NCBI GenBank assembly: GCA_021613535.1 | Contig: CP075497.1 | Span: forward strand, 11,408,001-11,472,000 | DNA: 64,000 nucleotides | DNA from: Adineta vaga | Taxonomy: Eukaryota; Rotifera | Direction of reading: 5' to 3' | The notes under the pieces: generated by a model | The model's database searches: none | Seen by the model: only the letters and a program-made list of their open reading frames with translations | What the model was told of the DNA's origin: nothing | Made by a program: the position numbers and the translations under genes | Part shown: positions 25,016 through 39,053 of the stretch, in pieces | Position numbering within the stretch: the stretch's first letter is position 1 | Layout: the number at the start of each line of letters is the position of its first letter

Positions 25016-26233
25016 TTTTCATTGTTTAACACAATGAATATGAACTTTAAAACGAAAAATCTTGTTAAGCAGATACATACACGTAATTATCTGTGGTTTT
25101 TCTTTGTGTATAATCTCTACACTTGATAATATGCATATTAAACAGAGTGTTTTTGTTTCTCTTCAATTTTCTTTTTTGTCTTTTGATTATTCGCAGATGT
25201 TTCTTCTGAATTTCTGATATAAATTTATTCTGTTGTCATTCTTTTTTTTTGTTTCAATGTAAAATATTAAAATTTACTTATTTAAACATCAAAAAAAAAG
25301 TCTATCGTTCGATTTTATGGTCTGATCAATTCAATTGTCTAGGAAGTTAACCGTGTAAGTGTCAACGACAGTTTTAACAAAATCGTTTTCTTTTTCAAAT
25401 GATTTGAACAAATGAGATTGTTTATCGATATTAATTGATGAGCGAAAGTCAATTTATCAAAGATGTTGTATATTGAACTGATGAAAATATCTTGTTCTTT
25501 GATAATAATCATTGACAGAATGTCGTAAAAACTCGTAAGCAATGAAAGAAAACGTCGCCATACCTATAAATATTCATGGGAAGTTATTCAGATGTTGTTA
25601 TTTGTAAAAAGAATAATGTACAAAATAATAATTAACAAGGATAAAGAATACCAGTCCTTTAGTATCCTAATATATTTACTCAGCAGACTATATTGTACGA
25701 TCTATTTTATGTTTCGTTCCGAGTCTTTTGCATTTATCTATATGCATGCAAACAACTATGACGACGTATACATACTGAGAGAAAAACAGATGGATGAATA
25801 AATGGATTATTTTCCATCTGCTTTGAAAATAATCATCAATATTTCGCTTATCATTTGATCAAATATCTTGATAATTTCGATTTCTTTGAAAACATTTTAA
25901 TAGATGCTATTCGATTCTTCTCATTTTTCCATAATGAACGAGAGTTTAATATTCAATAATCAATTTTTTATTGAAGATAATACTGATGTTGAGTGACATC
26001 TAGAGTAAATCATTACACAACTATTCTCGCTCGTCAACCTATAGAGCCATAGAAGTCACGTTGATGTCGACTTTTCCTTCCATTCTGTTCTGTTGCAATC
26101 TATCCATCTATCTCTCTATTGATGAAATTTGTTATTGTGTATTATGTTGAAATTGTTCAAAAGGATAATCTGTTGTTTTGTTTTCTTCTAGTTTTGTCTA
26201 TGACAATATTATTATTTGTATTTGATCACAGCA
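25016..26233. other. Intergenic region, no gene seen
   Basis: About 1.2 kb between the lectin receptor and macoilin. It holds polyA-signal-like AT-rich sequence after the stop and scattered short ORFs without coding character. Nothing else is recognised. Confidence 0.5.
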
Positions 26234-29048
26234 ATGAAACGAAGGTCCAATTTCGATAGTGTCAAAGTGCGCAAATCTACTCGACGTTCACGTCTTACTG
26301 ATGGTATATATGGAAGGTAATTGCAAAATAGATTCGAGCAAATAAAAACGTTTTTCGAAATTTCATTTCTATTGTTCATATTTTAGTGCTTTCATGTATT
26401 TGAAATTTATTTGTATATGGGGTATTATTATGGCAGCTGATTTTTTATTAGAATTTCGATTCGAATTTCTTTGGCCATTTTGGCTTGTTTTACGAAGTAT
26501 TTGTGATTCATTTAAATATCAAGGATTGGTTCGTTTTTTTTCGAAAGAATTCATTTATTATGATTTATATTTTTAGCTTTTTTCAATCTTCTTCGTATTT
26601 ATTGCATTCATAACCGATCTGACTTGTTATATATTGTTACCAGTTCAATGGTTATTCTTTGCTGCAAGCAGTTATGTTTGGATACAATACGTTTGGCAAA
26701 CAGGTAAAGTTATTTGTCTTTCTGTCGAGAAGAAAAAAATCATTTGAAATTTTGTTAGAACGTGGAATTTGTCTTGGTACAGTTGTGCTCTGGGTGCTTT
26801 TTGTTTGGCTTGAAGCATCTGTACGATTACGTGAAATCAAAACCATTGATCTTTGTCGACCATTTGCTGCTCATTGGTATTTATTTTATTTCTAAAATGA
26901 AAGAAACATATCTACTATCATTCATTTTACTAGTATCGGCTATCCAATGGTAACATTAGGATTTGGTTTTAAAACGTATCTCGCCTATAAATGGCGTTTG
27001 GTAAGAGACGACATTCTTTCTATTTAGTTAATGTTCTGGATCTTTTATTCAATAGAGGAAACAACGTGATGTACGGAAAGTGAATGAAACTTATGTTCAG
27101 TTAATCAATCAAGCATTACCAATTGAAGTTCAACAAGAAGCTGAAAAAGAACGCTTAAGTCGAGAAAAAGGTTTGTTCATTTATCTTTTCATACATAAAT
27201 ATCATTTTTATTCTTTCAATTAGGTACATTTTCTGAAAATTACGAGGATGTATCTCAATCTTCTCTTGATGGAAATTATCCTTCAACGTCTCCCATTTCT
27301 TCGACAATTATACAAAATTCTAGTTCAAATTCTTTACCAAATAATTCAACAGTTAATAATTCCCAAGTCTCATCATCAACGTTTTGTACAGTTTTCAAAC
27401 GTTTATCGAAAAACAATCAATCCGATGGATTATCTTCATCGAATTCAAATACATTTGTACAGTCAACCACACGAAATAATAAAATTCAATCAATGACAAC
27501 AACACCAACGACGAATGGACATGATGACGGTTCTTCATCCTATAAACAACAGAAACAAAATTCAACACTTAACAATGTGAATGGTCAACAGTCGAAAAAA
27601 CAGTCACAAAAATCTTCGACGACATCAACAAATACACAAAGTCGACGACAAGCAAAAAAACAAGAACAAGTTCAAACAGTATCACGAGATTCTTCAACTT
27701 CTCATGTCAATGGCTTCGGAACGAATACATCGATTGAAAATTCAGATATTGAAAAAGAGTAAGACTAACAAATTCAATTGAATTTCATTCTTTTTTTTCA
27801 TTCGATTGATTTAGTCTTCAAATTAATAAATTAGAAGCTGATATTCAACGCTTAAATCAAACCGTTGATAAACAAAAAACATCAGAAATGCAATTACGAA
27901 CACAGATTACCGATCTCAAAAATCTTCGTAAAGAGTTTGAAGATATTCGAATTGAAAATAACGAATTAAAAACAAAGTTTGTGATCCGTTTAAATCCTTA
28001 AAATACTAAAATAAGAATTTTATTTATCTTTAGATATGATGCAGTGAATGTTCAACGTCAACGTGATAAACAACGTCTAACTGAACTTGAACGAAATTTC
28101 AATGAGGAACGACAAACTAAACAGCGTTTAGAATTACAAATCAAAACAGAAAAAACCTTAACAAAGAAACTTCAAGATGATCTAACAAAATTAAGTTTAA
28201 CACCTGCAAAGTTTGTTGTTGTTGTTGTTGTTTTATTCGAAATGAACATCTGATGTTTTCTTCAATTGTAGAAATGAATGTACAGAACAATGTTTAAAAC
28301 GAAAACGAGATTTCGAGAATGACACACGTGAAATTCGTCGGTTACTTAATGATAAAGAAGATCGTATTAAATTATTAGATAATGAAATCAAAGTAAGTCA
28401 TCCGTTTGTAAATATAACATTTGAATATTTATTCAAAAAAGAAACCTTCTAATTACATTTCATTATCATCAATAGTTGCGTGTCATAAAAGAAAAGCGGA
28501 TTGATTCTATTTTAGGCTCTGAAATATCGTGAATCTCAAGCCGATACGGAAGTTCTATATCAACATTTTACACAATTACAAGAACGTAATGCTCAATTAC
28601 AAGAAAGTCTTAGTGCGGAAACTCGAATTAAACTTGATCTCTTCTCTGCACTTGGTGAAGTCAAACGACAACTTGAAATCGCAAACAGTTCGTTGATTTT
28701 CTTTATCTTGAACGAAAACTTTTCATAACAAACTTCGACTTATTTTCAGATACAGTTCGAGAAAAAGAACGTGAACTTATTGCTGCATTACAATCTCAAC
28801 ATTCGGTTACCAATTGTATATTTAATGGTCATCCTCATTCTCGTTGTTCAACATCATCTGGACATTCATCACCGACACATCAATTAATTGATACAAATAA
28901 TAATCCGACAACGACTCCATCATGTTCATCAGCTTTATTTTATCCTCCGACAGCTGTTACACCACCACCATTACAAAATGCCGCATCTAATCTCGATCCA
29001 AATGCTCAAGATTTCTGTCTCCTAACACATTCGACAAATAATAATTAG
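26234..29048 (+). CDS. MACO1: Macoilin, ER/neuronal transmembrane coiled-coil protein
   Basis: Twelve exons (26234-26316, 26387-26528, 26577-26703, 26759-26876, 26934-27000, 27056-27170, 27224-27758, 27815-27976, 28034-28210, 28272-28392, 28516-28687, 28750-29048) give 705 residues. The N-terminus MKRRSNFDSVK and the blocks LEFRFEFLWPFWL, FAASSYVWIQYVW and DLCRPFAAHCIGYP are diagnostic. Four to five TM helices fill the first 210 residues. A Ser/Asn-rich low-complexity linker follows, then coiled coils from about residue 395 to 620 and a tail ending in THSTNNN. Macoilin is a conserved ER membrane protein that in nematodes and mammals acts in neurons, affecting excitability. Length is close to the usual 660. 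Confidence 0.95.
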
Positions 29049-29688
29049 AAAAAAAAACTGAACGCATTTCAATGAGATTTTCAAAACAATGACGACAGCG
29101 ATTTATATTTTTAGAAAAATATCATCATCTTTCTCGATTCTTCTTTCTTTCTTCTTCTTCTCCTCTCTTCTGGATCGATGTTTATCCTTGATTGTCTCTG
29201 TGTATTTGTTTGTTTGTGTGCATGTGCGTGTGTATGCATTGTGTTATTTTTCTCTTTCTCTATTTAATTAAAGATTGAAAAAAAGACCCGTTTCCTTTCA
29301 CGCATTAACATCTCAGTTCTTCTCTTTTCTATATGTATTTCTCTCTCTTCTTTCTTTATGTATGAAACATCATCATGGTTGTTGTTGTTGTTGTCGTCTG
29401 TTTTGTTTGCATATACAAGAAAACATATTCAAATAATTGACCATATTTATGATGAACTATTGATCTTATTCTTTTATTTCATTGAAATCTTTTTATTTGT
29501 GTTCTCGGTTTTTCAAGAGTTCCAAGTGCAGATTATACTAAACTTGAGCTTGTATAGAAGGAATACGTTAGTTCGGATGAAAAATGAGTATCGCAAAATC
29601 TAAATTTCAGATGAGAAAACAATAGAAATCAATTGACACTTTTCGTTTCTTTTAGATTAAAGAACAAACGAGTGAATTTCATATAAGA
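29049..29688. other. Intergenic region between macoilin and the ZDHHC gene
   Basis: T-rich spacer without a credible gene. An acceptor-like TTTCTTTTAG lies 35 bp before the next ATG and could receive a 5' UTR or trans-spliced leader exon. Confidence 0.4.
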
Positions 29689-30928
29689 ATGGTTAATCGT
29701 AAAGTTAAATTATTAATTCCTAAAGATCGTGGAGAATTAATTCCAATATTTTTCGTTATATTTCTTATAGTTGTTTATGTTACATTTGAATTATGTGTTA
29801 TCTTACCAACGATCTATAATAATATCTTTACTTACAAAGAAATCTGTCATCTTATCTTTGGTTTTTATGTAATTTTTAATTTAATTGGCAATTTATTCTT
29901 ATGTATGGCCACAGATACATCAGTTGATACAATCATTTGTCCTGTTTTATTACCCTCACCGTCAATCCATCCATCAACAAATCCCCAACAAGACATTCTT
30001 ACTCATCATTGTAATTGGCGTTATTGTCATCAATGTGAAGTAAATGTTCCGCCTCGATCGCAACATTGTCATTTATGTAAAAAATGTATTTTAAAACGTG
30101 ATCATCATTGTTCATTTCTTGGTCGATGTATTGGTTTTCGAAATATTCGGTATTACATGTGTTTTCTTATTTGGACATGGGTAATTGTCTTCTTTTTTTC
30201 TTTCATCAAATAATTAGTAAATATTGTTGTTGTTGTTGTAATTCTTAGATTGGTTTAGTCTATTGCAATATACTTCATATGGATTATACTTATGAACTTG
30301 TTGGTAGTTTTTCTTGGCGTGTTATTGTTGGTAAGTAAAGATTAGCTAAACAAAAAGAAAGAACGAACGCCTAAAGAAACATCAAAAGCAAATTATGTAT
30401 CGTTCTATTGAAGAAGTCTGTGACCTATTTATCTATTACTTATGTAAACATATTCTTCTTTGGACTAATCAAAGAGAATTTCTTCGAAAGAATAAATGAG
30501 ATAACAGATGTGAATCTCAATACATATTATTTTTTTGATTAGAAACGATTTATTTAACAAATCTTGAACTATATATTTTATTTCTAGCTTGCCTTTTTCC
30601 ATTTGGTGCATGGCTTTTTCGTGTGCTCGATCATTTTTCTCTTTTATTATCATTTATTTGTTCAACATCACTCGTTCTCAGTCTTTATATTTTATTTTTA
30701 ATTATTCAACAAATATTTTTGATTATCAATGGACAAACATGGCATGAGTATGGTAAACGTATTCAGATATACAATAGTTACAAAAATTTACAATCAAATA
30801 TTGAAGTCGTCTTTGGAAAACGATGGTATTTTATATTATTTTCCCCACTTATATCCTCGTCACCATTAGGTGACGGAATGACATATGATTTTGGTGATAC
30901 GCAACGAATGGAAACAAAACGAACATAA
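29689..30928 (+). CDS. DHHC palmitoyltransferase, ZDHHC24-like
   Basis: Three exons (29689-30180, 30249-30330, 30588-30928) give 304 residues. Two TM helices come first (about 20-75). The cysteine-rich DHHC domain (about 108-155) follows, with CHQCEVNVPPRSQHCHLCKK, the catalytic RDHHC motif and GRCIGFRNIRYY. Two or more TM helices come after it. The enzyme transfers palmitate to cysteines of target proteins, auto-acylating the DHHC Cys first, at ER/Golgi membranes. The GRCIGFRN sequence right after DHHC resembles ZDHHC24 and relatives more than other classes. It is the first gene of a tight + strand run with JAGN1 and POFUT2. Confidence 0.9.
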
Positions 30929-31063
30929 TTTTCTTTTTTTTTCTCTGTTACTTTTTGTTGTATTTGGTCAGTATTGATTTATTATAAAGATCAAGACGTT
31001 TTTCTCGTGTTTACTCTTCGATTGTCTCTGTTTGAGAAAAAGAGTTCTTTGCTTCTTCTTCAG

Positions 31064-31633
31064 ATGTCTCTTCCAGGGTCACAACATGCGATGGGTACTG
31101 ATGGAAGTGATTATCAACATCGTGAACGTATTGCTCCACAGTATCGTCTCAGTGCAGAAACAAAATCACGTCTTCGAATGTTGATTTATCTTCATTTTCT
31201 TCTTGGTCTTCTGGTTTTTGCTCATTTGTTAACATACCATGTACCTTTCCTTACCTCATTTTCAGTCCCGCGTCCGCATTTCTGGGAATATATATGGTTA
31301 ATCAGTATTATTCCAGCTGTATGTGGTCTCCTATCAATGAATAAAAATCATGTGTTTTTAATGAAGATTTTCTTTCGTGGAATTGTGACATTTGGTTTAG
31401 GTACAATTTTAACAACAATTATACTCAATTTAAGTGAATTATTCACATTTAAAAAATTAAAAACAAACCATCAATTAGAAGAAGTTGAACCCCAAACATT
31501 TCTCGGTTTACCTTTGTTAGTTCTTTGGTATATATTTTTAATTATTACCGTACAAATTCATGCTTTTAGTTTATATATGGCTAATATTTTATTACATAGC
31601 TGGCAACAATATAAAACAAGCAAACAACATTGA
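31064..31633 (+). CDS. JAGN1: Jagunal homologue, ER membrane protein
   Basis: Single exon of 189 residues, matching the family length (183). The hallmark GTDGSDYQHRERIA is at residues 11-24. Four TM helices follow, with WEYIWLISIIPAVCGLLS and a C-terminal basic tail ending KTSKQH. Jagunal proteins reside in the ER and act in vesicle trafficking and glycoprotein maturation. The open frame extends 30 codons upstream, but the ATG at 31064 is the family start and follows a strong acceptor, CTTCTTCTTCAG, directly. That suggests the mature mRNA begins here by splicing of a leader or 5' UTR exon. It is only 135 bp downstream of the ZDHHC stop. Confidence 0.95.
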   Translation: MSLPGSQHAMGTDGSDYQHRERIAPQYRLSAETKSRLRMLIYLHFLLGLLVFAHLLTYHVPFLTSFSVPRPHFWEYIWLISIIPAVCGLLSMNKNHVFLMKIFFRGIVTFGLGTILTTIILNLSELFTFKKLKTNHQLEEVEPQTFLGLPLLVLWYIFLIITVQIHAFSLYMANILLHSWQQYKTSKQH

Positions 31634-31848
31634 TCTCTTTCTTTCTCTTATTTTCTCTCGTATTTTTTTCAAATTTATTGGGTAGATAAAATGAAAACCC
31701 CGTGCATGTGCAATCCTCGTTTGTTTGTTTGTGACATTTTTTTTCTTCAAAACTCATCTATTAATAAACGACAAGTTTTATCATCATTGGATAGACAAAA
31801 GAAAACCCAAGAAGAAATTCACAAATGAATATCTATATTTCAGACGAA

Positions 31849-33256
31849 ATGTGGTATTTATTGATTTTGTTCGTCTTCCCATCTTGTTCGTTATTGTCGA
31901 ATAGTATGAATGAACAATGTACAAAAGATTCTTGTTCAGCAATAACTTCATCAACTTATTATCTTTTGTATGATGTTAATCATGGCGAAGGTTTCAATCT
32001 TCGTCGAGATGTTTATATTCGAATGGCAAATTTGGTCTCCACATTACGAGAACGAACATTACCTGAATCGAATTGGATTCTTGTTCTTCCACCATGGGGT
32101 CCTCTTTATCATTGGTTTTCCTATGATTTCCAACGAACAAAACTTCCATGGTCATTATTTTTCAATGTGAAAAATCTTGCACAATTTGTTCCTGTTATTG
32201 AATTTGAAGATTTTCTTCGTTTATCTTCATCAGTATCGATGATGACAATTCCATATGTGTTTACATTACAACATTTTAGTGAAGGTTGGGGAGAAAATTT
32301 CGAAGAAAAATTAGAAATACGTAAATGTATTGATGAAGCCATGTATGAAAAACGAAATGATAATTACTATTATGGATGGTTTTTTGGATATGAAGATCGT
32401 GTACGTGTAAAGAAATTCGATTGTCTTTCTGCTCAAGGTTTTGTAACAATATTAGCGGATTATGTTCTGAATAATTTGACATGGTCTCAAGAGATAAATG
32501 ACGAACATCTGATTCGAAGTGTTATGTTTGATCGTGCAGAAACCTTGTTACATGTAGATTATGGCGGTTATAATTATTGGCGAGCACGACGAAGTATGAG
32601 ATATGCTCGACGATTAATTAATCTTGGTGAGAAATAAGTTTTTCTGTTTTCCTGTTGATATCTATCAACAGAAGATTTGTTTTATAGGAAATCGTTTTCG
32701 TACTGATTACTTAAACTCAACAGATATTCATGATCGTACCGTCCTTATCGATGATTGGACTAAAATGAAACGTCATCATGGTCAAGCGTTAGGTGGATCT
32801 TATCTTGGTATCCATTTACGTCGTCGTGATTATGTCAAAGCACGTCCAAATCATGTTCCATCTCTTGAACATGCTGCTCGACAAGTGTGTCATCATCTTC
32901 TTCGTTTGAATCTTTCGATAGCATTTATTGCAACAGATGCAGATGAAAATGAAGTAAATGAACTTCGTCAATATGCATTGAAGATGTGTAATAGAACAAC
33001 AAATCAAATATTAACGTATCGACCTGATGTAAAAATTCTTGAGAAGATTTTAGATGGTGGAAAAGCTATTGTAGATCAATGGATTTGTGCACATGCACGT
33101 TATTTTATTGGAAGTTATGAATCAACATTTAGTTTTCGTATTCAAGAAGATCGTGAGATATTTGGTTTTGAACAAGATTCAACATTTAATCGATTATGTA
33201 CTGATAATGAAGGTATTTCATGTGAGAAATCAACAATTTGGTCAATTGTTTATTAA
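31849..33256 (+). CDS. POFUT2: GDP-fucose protein O-fucosyltransferase 2
   Basis: Two exons (31849-32626 and 32688-33256) give about 448 residues. A signal peptide (MWYLLILFVFPSCS) precedes YYLLYDVNHGEGFNLRRDVYIR, the typical POFUT2 start with the GDP-fucose-binding EGFN segment. LPPWGPLYHW, YLGIHLRRRDY (the conserved Arg motif) and SYESTFSFRIQEDREI follow. The enzyme adds O-fucose to thrombospondin type 1 repeats in the ER. An ATG at 31825 is also in frame, but an acceptor-like ATATTTCAG ends at 31843, just before ACGAAATG. The start at 31849 gives a clean signal peptide, so I prefer it. Confidence 0.93.
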
Positions 33257-33645
33257 ATAGATCTATTTTTATCTTTTCTCAATGATTTGTTCTGATATCT
33301 GGTATTTCTAAATTTAATTTTCAATGTATGTGAATTCTCAATTGAACAGAATACATTTGTTTTTTGTCAATCATTCTGTCTATGAATCATTAAGTGCGCT
33401 GATTGGTGAAAATACCTGTTAGTGTCACTTTATCAATGAGTAAAAGAAAAAAAAGCACAAAGAACGAACGAAAAGTATGAATGAGTATGTATACACATGC
33501 TTACACTCACCTCATGACATTTTTTCTTTCGTACGACGAAACAACATGATTTGTTGGCAATATATATATATATTGACGAAGCGAAGTGAATAGATATATA
33601 CGCGTGTTTTATAACTGTTTTTCTAGATATTTCTTAGGCTCAAAG
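33257..33645. other. Intergenic region between POFUT2 and POR
   Basis: AT-rich spacer with a short TA run near 33563-33575. Two acceptor-like sites (TTTTTCTAG and TTTCTTAG) lie 20-30 bp before the POR ATG. Confidence 0.4.
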
Positions 33646-36290
33646 ATGGAGCTCTTATTTATATCTTTGGATCTAACCACTACTATAATTCTATCTGTAA
33701 TAACCTTAATCGGTGTTTATTGGTTTTGGTTAAAACCACGACTAGCCCCATCTAATTCGTTCAATAATACTATGACAATGATTAAACCTTCAAAATTACC
33801 GTAAGATTTCATTATGTTTAAACTATTTCTGAATAGTTCCTTCTTGTATAATAGAAATGAATTAACTCCAAAACCATCTGGAGCTACACATGAAGGTAGT
33901 TTCGTCGATCGAATGATTCATTCTGGAAAGACGATGGTTGTATTTTATGGTTCTCAAACTGGTACTGCTGAAGATTTTGCTCAACGTCTCGCAAAACAAG
34001 CAAAACGTTATGGAATATCTGCAACTGTCTGTGATCCTGAAGAGTGTGATATGGTTTGTTTGTTTTTCCGATGCACTTTCAAAAACATGATTGGCTTTTC
34101 TAACACGTTGATTTTTCTAGGAAGAATTACAACGTTTAACAACGATTGATAAACATTTAGCTTTATTCTGTTTGGCAACATATGGTGAAGGTGATCCTAC
34201 AGATAATGCACAAGAATTTTACGAATGGTTACGTGAAGATGGTCGAGAATTGAATAATTTACATTATGCTGTTTTCGGTCTTGGCAATAAAACATATGAA
34301 CATTATAATGCGATTGGAAAATATGTTGATAAACGTTTGGATGAAATCGGTGGGGTTCGAATGTGTGAAGTCGGACTTGGTGATGATGATGGAAAGTATG
34401 TTAGAGCATTTTTTTTCTAGGATTTAAAAGTGTTGATGTAATTATAGTATTGAAGATGATTTTATGGCTTGGGCAACTGTCTTCTGGGAAAGTGTTTGTC
34501 AGAAATATGAATTAGTACTAAATGCTGATGGAACTTCGTATGTATTTTTTCGAAAGATTAGTATTTTAAAAAAAGATAGATGAATATATAAATGTATTAG
34601 AATGCGACAATATAAACTCGTTGAAGGACCATTTCCTTCTGAAAGTGTATTTACCGGTGAAATTGGTCGATTGAAATCCTATGAAAAACAAAAACCGTAC
34701 GTTTATTATTGTGTACTTTTTTCGTATTCAACAAAACGTTTTATCTATAGACCATTTGATCTTCGCAATCCATATTTAGCATCTGTTCTTGCTAGTCGAG
34801 AATTATTTCAAAAAGATTGTACTCGATCTTGTTTACATTTAGAATTAGATATATCCAACACACGTATCAAGTAAAAGACATTCTTCTTTTGTGACGAAAA
34901 AATCAAACACATTTTCTACTTAGATATGAAGCGGGTGATCATGTTGCTGTTTTTCCATCAAATGATGAGAGTTTAGTTAATCGTATTGGTGAATTAGTCA
35001 ATGCTAATCTTGATGAAGTTATTTCACTACTTAATGTCGATGGTAAATTGAAAATTCTCTTAGAAAATATCTCGTCTCATCTTCATCTGTTCTTTTATTT
35101 TTTGTAGAAGATGCACAAAAGAAAACTCCATTTCCTTGTCCATGTAGTTATCGTACAGCATTAACCTATTATCTAGATATAACTAGTATATTAAATACTC
35201 AAATACTTAAAGAAATTGCGCAATATGCTACAGATGAAAATGAAAAAGCCCTATTAACATTAATGGGTTCATATAGTGACGAAGGAAAAGTACGTACGAT
35301 ATTATTCGAAAATATATTTTCTTTATCTTTACATTGTGTATTCATTAGATTAAATATAAAGAATGGGTACTTGACGGTTATCGTTCTATCGTTCATATTC
35401 TCGAAGATTTACCATCATTAAAACCTCCACTTGATCATCTTTGTGAATTATTGCCACGTTTACATCCACGTTATTATTCCATATCATCATCACCAAAAGT
35501 TCATCCAACATGTGTTCATGTTACAGCTGTTATTGTTCATTATGAAACACCAACAAAACGTATTGCAAAAGGTGTTGCAACAAATTGTTTCAAAGAATTA
35601 CATGATAAACATCATGTCTTAGAAATTACAGAAGGTACACAAGAAAATGGAACTCATATACCTGGTCGTTTTCCGATTTATATTCGTAAATCAACGTTTC
35701 GTTTACCATTTAAATTTCAAACACCGATTATTATGATTGGTATATTTCGAATTTCGTTTTTTTTTTCAATCAAATAGTTTTGTTTTCTAGGTCCAGGAAC
35801 AGGTTTAGCACCATTTCGTGGTTTTATTCAAGAACGTCATTTTTATAAAACTCAAAATAAACCTGTTGGTGAAACGATTCTCTATTATGGTTGCCGAAAT
35901 CAAGCGGAAGATTATTTATATCGTGATGAATTGAAATATTTTGTTGATGAACAGATTCTTGAATTATATGTGGCTTTTTCACGTGATCAAGAAAAAAAAG
36001 TCTATGTTACACATCTTTTGAAACAACATGGAGAAAAACTGTGGAAATTAATCAAGGATCAGAATGCATCGGTCTATGTTTGCGGGTGAGAAATATTTCT
36101 ATTTTTTTTGTAATCTAATAATTCATACATTGATTTCGATTATAGAGATGCAAAAAGTATGGCTAGAGATGTGCATTCGATTTTAATTGAAATCGCTCAA
36201 ACCTATGGTGAAATGACAAATGAACGAGCAAGTGCATTCGTGAAAGAATTGACACAAAAAGGTCGATATTCACAAGACGTCTGGAGTTAA
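33646..36290 (+). CDS. POR: NADPH-cytochrome P450 reductase
   Basis: Eleven exons (33646-33800, 33855-34053, 34121-34395, 34448-34537, 34601-34696, 34751-34870, 34924-35042, 35108-35289, 35349-35739, 35791-36085, 36146-36290) give 688 residues, the usual length. An N-terminal anchor helix (about 9-27) is followed by the FMN flavodoxin domain ([34 protein letters not shown]). Then come the connecting/FAD domain ([16 protein letters not shown]) and the NADPH domain ([41 protein letters not shown]). It ends in DVWS with the conserved penultimate Trp. It transfers electrons from NADPH to microsomal P450s and heme oxygenase on the ER surface. It converges on the LRAT-like gene, 182 bp apart. Confidence 0.96.
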
Positions 36291-36472
36291 TTTCTTTTGA
36301 TTATAAAACAGATTTTACTGTCGTGTTTTCTTTTCCTTTTCGAGTCGTTGCTTTTCTTCTATAGTATTTATTTATAAAATTCCGAATCAAACAAGATTCA
36401 TAGATTATTATTATTATTAAGCTGTTTTTCCATATACTGACAGGATTCATAACAAAAGTCTCGATTCGATTT

Positions 36473-37193
36473 TTAGTTTCGATACATTGTAGAAGCAAAT
36501 AATGCAGTACTAACAAGAATACCAGTTGCAATTGAAACTTGATATTTTGAAACGAATTTTGTCCACGTTGCAAAACACATCATCAATCCAATTGTTGATG
36601 TTAAAGAAAGAAAACTAAATACTTGATCACTCATGGCAATACCATATCTTGAGATGAAAATCGATTGTCATATATTTAATAAGTTAGAAATATGAGATAC
36701 AAACCGACACCAATGAGCGAAATGTTCACAGTTATTGAACATTATGTCGTAACCAGTGAATCCAAGTGCATGATGAGCTCGACGAAGAATTTCATCATTA
36801 GGTAATGGATGAAATAATCGATCTTTACTATTATTTATATATGCAATTGATGAAGACAAGAGAGTATTAAAATCACACAATTCAATTTGCATTTGTTCAA
36901 TCCAATGACCAGATAACATTCGCCAAATGATTTGAAAAATCTATATTTTTTCAATAGATTGATTTGATTATTAAAACTAGTTGTCTAACTTGAAAATTAG
37001 CAAAGAGATTTGAAGGTCCTGGTAAATGTACTATTTGATTCGAACCAATATAAACAGCCCAATGTGAAAAAGGTCCTCGGACATATTCAATCAAATCACC
37101 TGGTACCAATGAATGACGTTTAGTATATGTATCACAACGTTGTAATTTATATGATCGATAAAGAAAACCTAATTTCCAATGAAAATCATTCAT
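36473..37193 (-). CDS. LRAT/PLAAT-like acyltransferase or phospholipase
   Basis: Three exons (36990-37193, 36705-36940, 36473-36647) give 204 residues. The NlpC/P60-type LRAT fold shows PGDLIEYVRGPFSHWAVYIG with catalytic His44, a second His at 56 (IVHLPGP), and the nucleophile Cys139 in NNCEHF. A C-terminal TM helix lies at about residues 176-198. This triad and the membrane tail are the pattern of LRAT and of PLAAT (HRASLS) enzymes, which move acyl groups between phospholipids and acceptors. A 20-residue N-terminal extension and a long insertion between His56 and Cys139 set it apart from mammalian PLAAT. Substrate cannot be told. Confidence 0.85.
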
Positions 37194-37406
37194 TATTTTG
37201 TTTGTTTGTTGTCAAGCGCCAGAAATGAAAATGAACGAAAGAATTGATATGCATATGAGCAAAAGGTTTATTGAAGAAGATAAAAATTAGTGAACATATA
37301 GACTTAGCACCAGAAGATCAGCTTAGAAAAAGAAAGAAAAGAGAAAAAGAAATTTATGCGTGTGTTTATACTGTTTGATAAATTGATTTGTTGTTGTTGT
37401 TGTTGT

Positions 37407-38721
<1,315 letters not shown>

Positions 38722-38817
38722 ATTTCAAGATTGATTCTTAGAAGATATAGAAAATGTTGATGTTGTTGTGAATAGATTAAACACAGAAGGCAAGCTTCCA
38801 ATGGTTAAGACCTAAAG

Positions 38818-38824
38818 TTATATA
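38818..38824 (-). promoter_or_regulatory. TATA box of the actin gene
   Basis: TATATAA on the minus strand, about 97-103 bp before the ATG at 38721. Position suits a short actin 5' UTR. Confidence 0.6.
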
Positions 38825-38962
38825 CAGGCTAGTATTTTTTCTCTTTTTTTCTCCCTCGCTCGTCTTCTCTCGCTTGTTCTCGTATACCGTATTAGGATAT
38901 ACAAGATAGCATATTTGGCATTATCTGTGGTTTTCCTTACAGAAAAAAAAGAACGAAGATTT

Positions 38963-38972
38963 CCTTTTATGG
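38963..38972 (-). promoter_or_regulatory. CArG box (SRF-binding element) upstream of actin
   Basis: CCTTTTATGG is a perfect CC(A/T)6GG element, about 140 bp upstream of the TATA box. A second copy with one mismatch, CCGTATTAGG, lies at 38887-38896. Paired CArG boxes bound by serum response factor are a known control of actin genes in animals; function here is inferred from motif and position. Confidence 0.6.
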
Positions 38973-39029
38973 ACATATAGAGTAGTCCGTTATGAGAAAA
39001 GGGAAACATCATCGCACATATTTATCTAT

Positions 39030-39053
39030 CTATATATATATATATATATATAT
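39030..39053. repeat. TA dinucleotide microsatellite
   Basis: A run of TATATA just distal to the actin promoter region; low-complexity, of possible length variability. Confidence 0.8.

Noticed and set aside
31825-31848. Upstream ATG for POFUT2
   Set aside because: The sequence between 31825 and 31849 contains an acceptor (ATATTTCAG); the later ATG gives a proper signal peptide, so the earlier one is probably intronic or leader-removed.
33586-33645. Longer N-terminus of POR
   Set aside because: The frame begins with GTG, not ATG, and contains two acceptor-like sites before the ATG at 33646.
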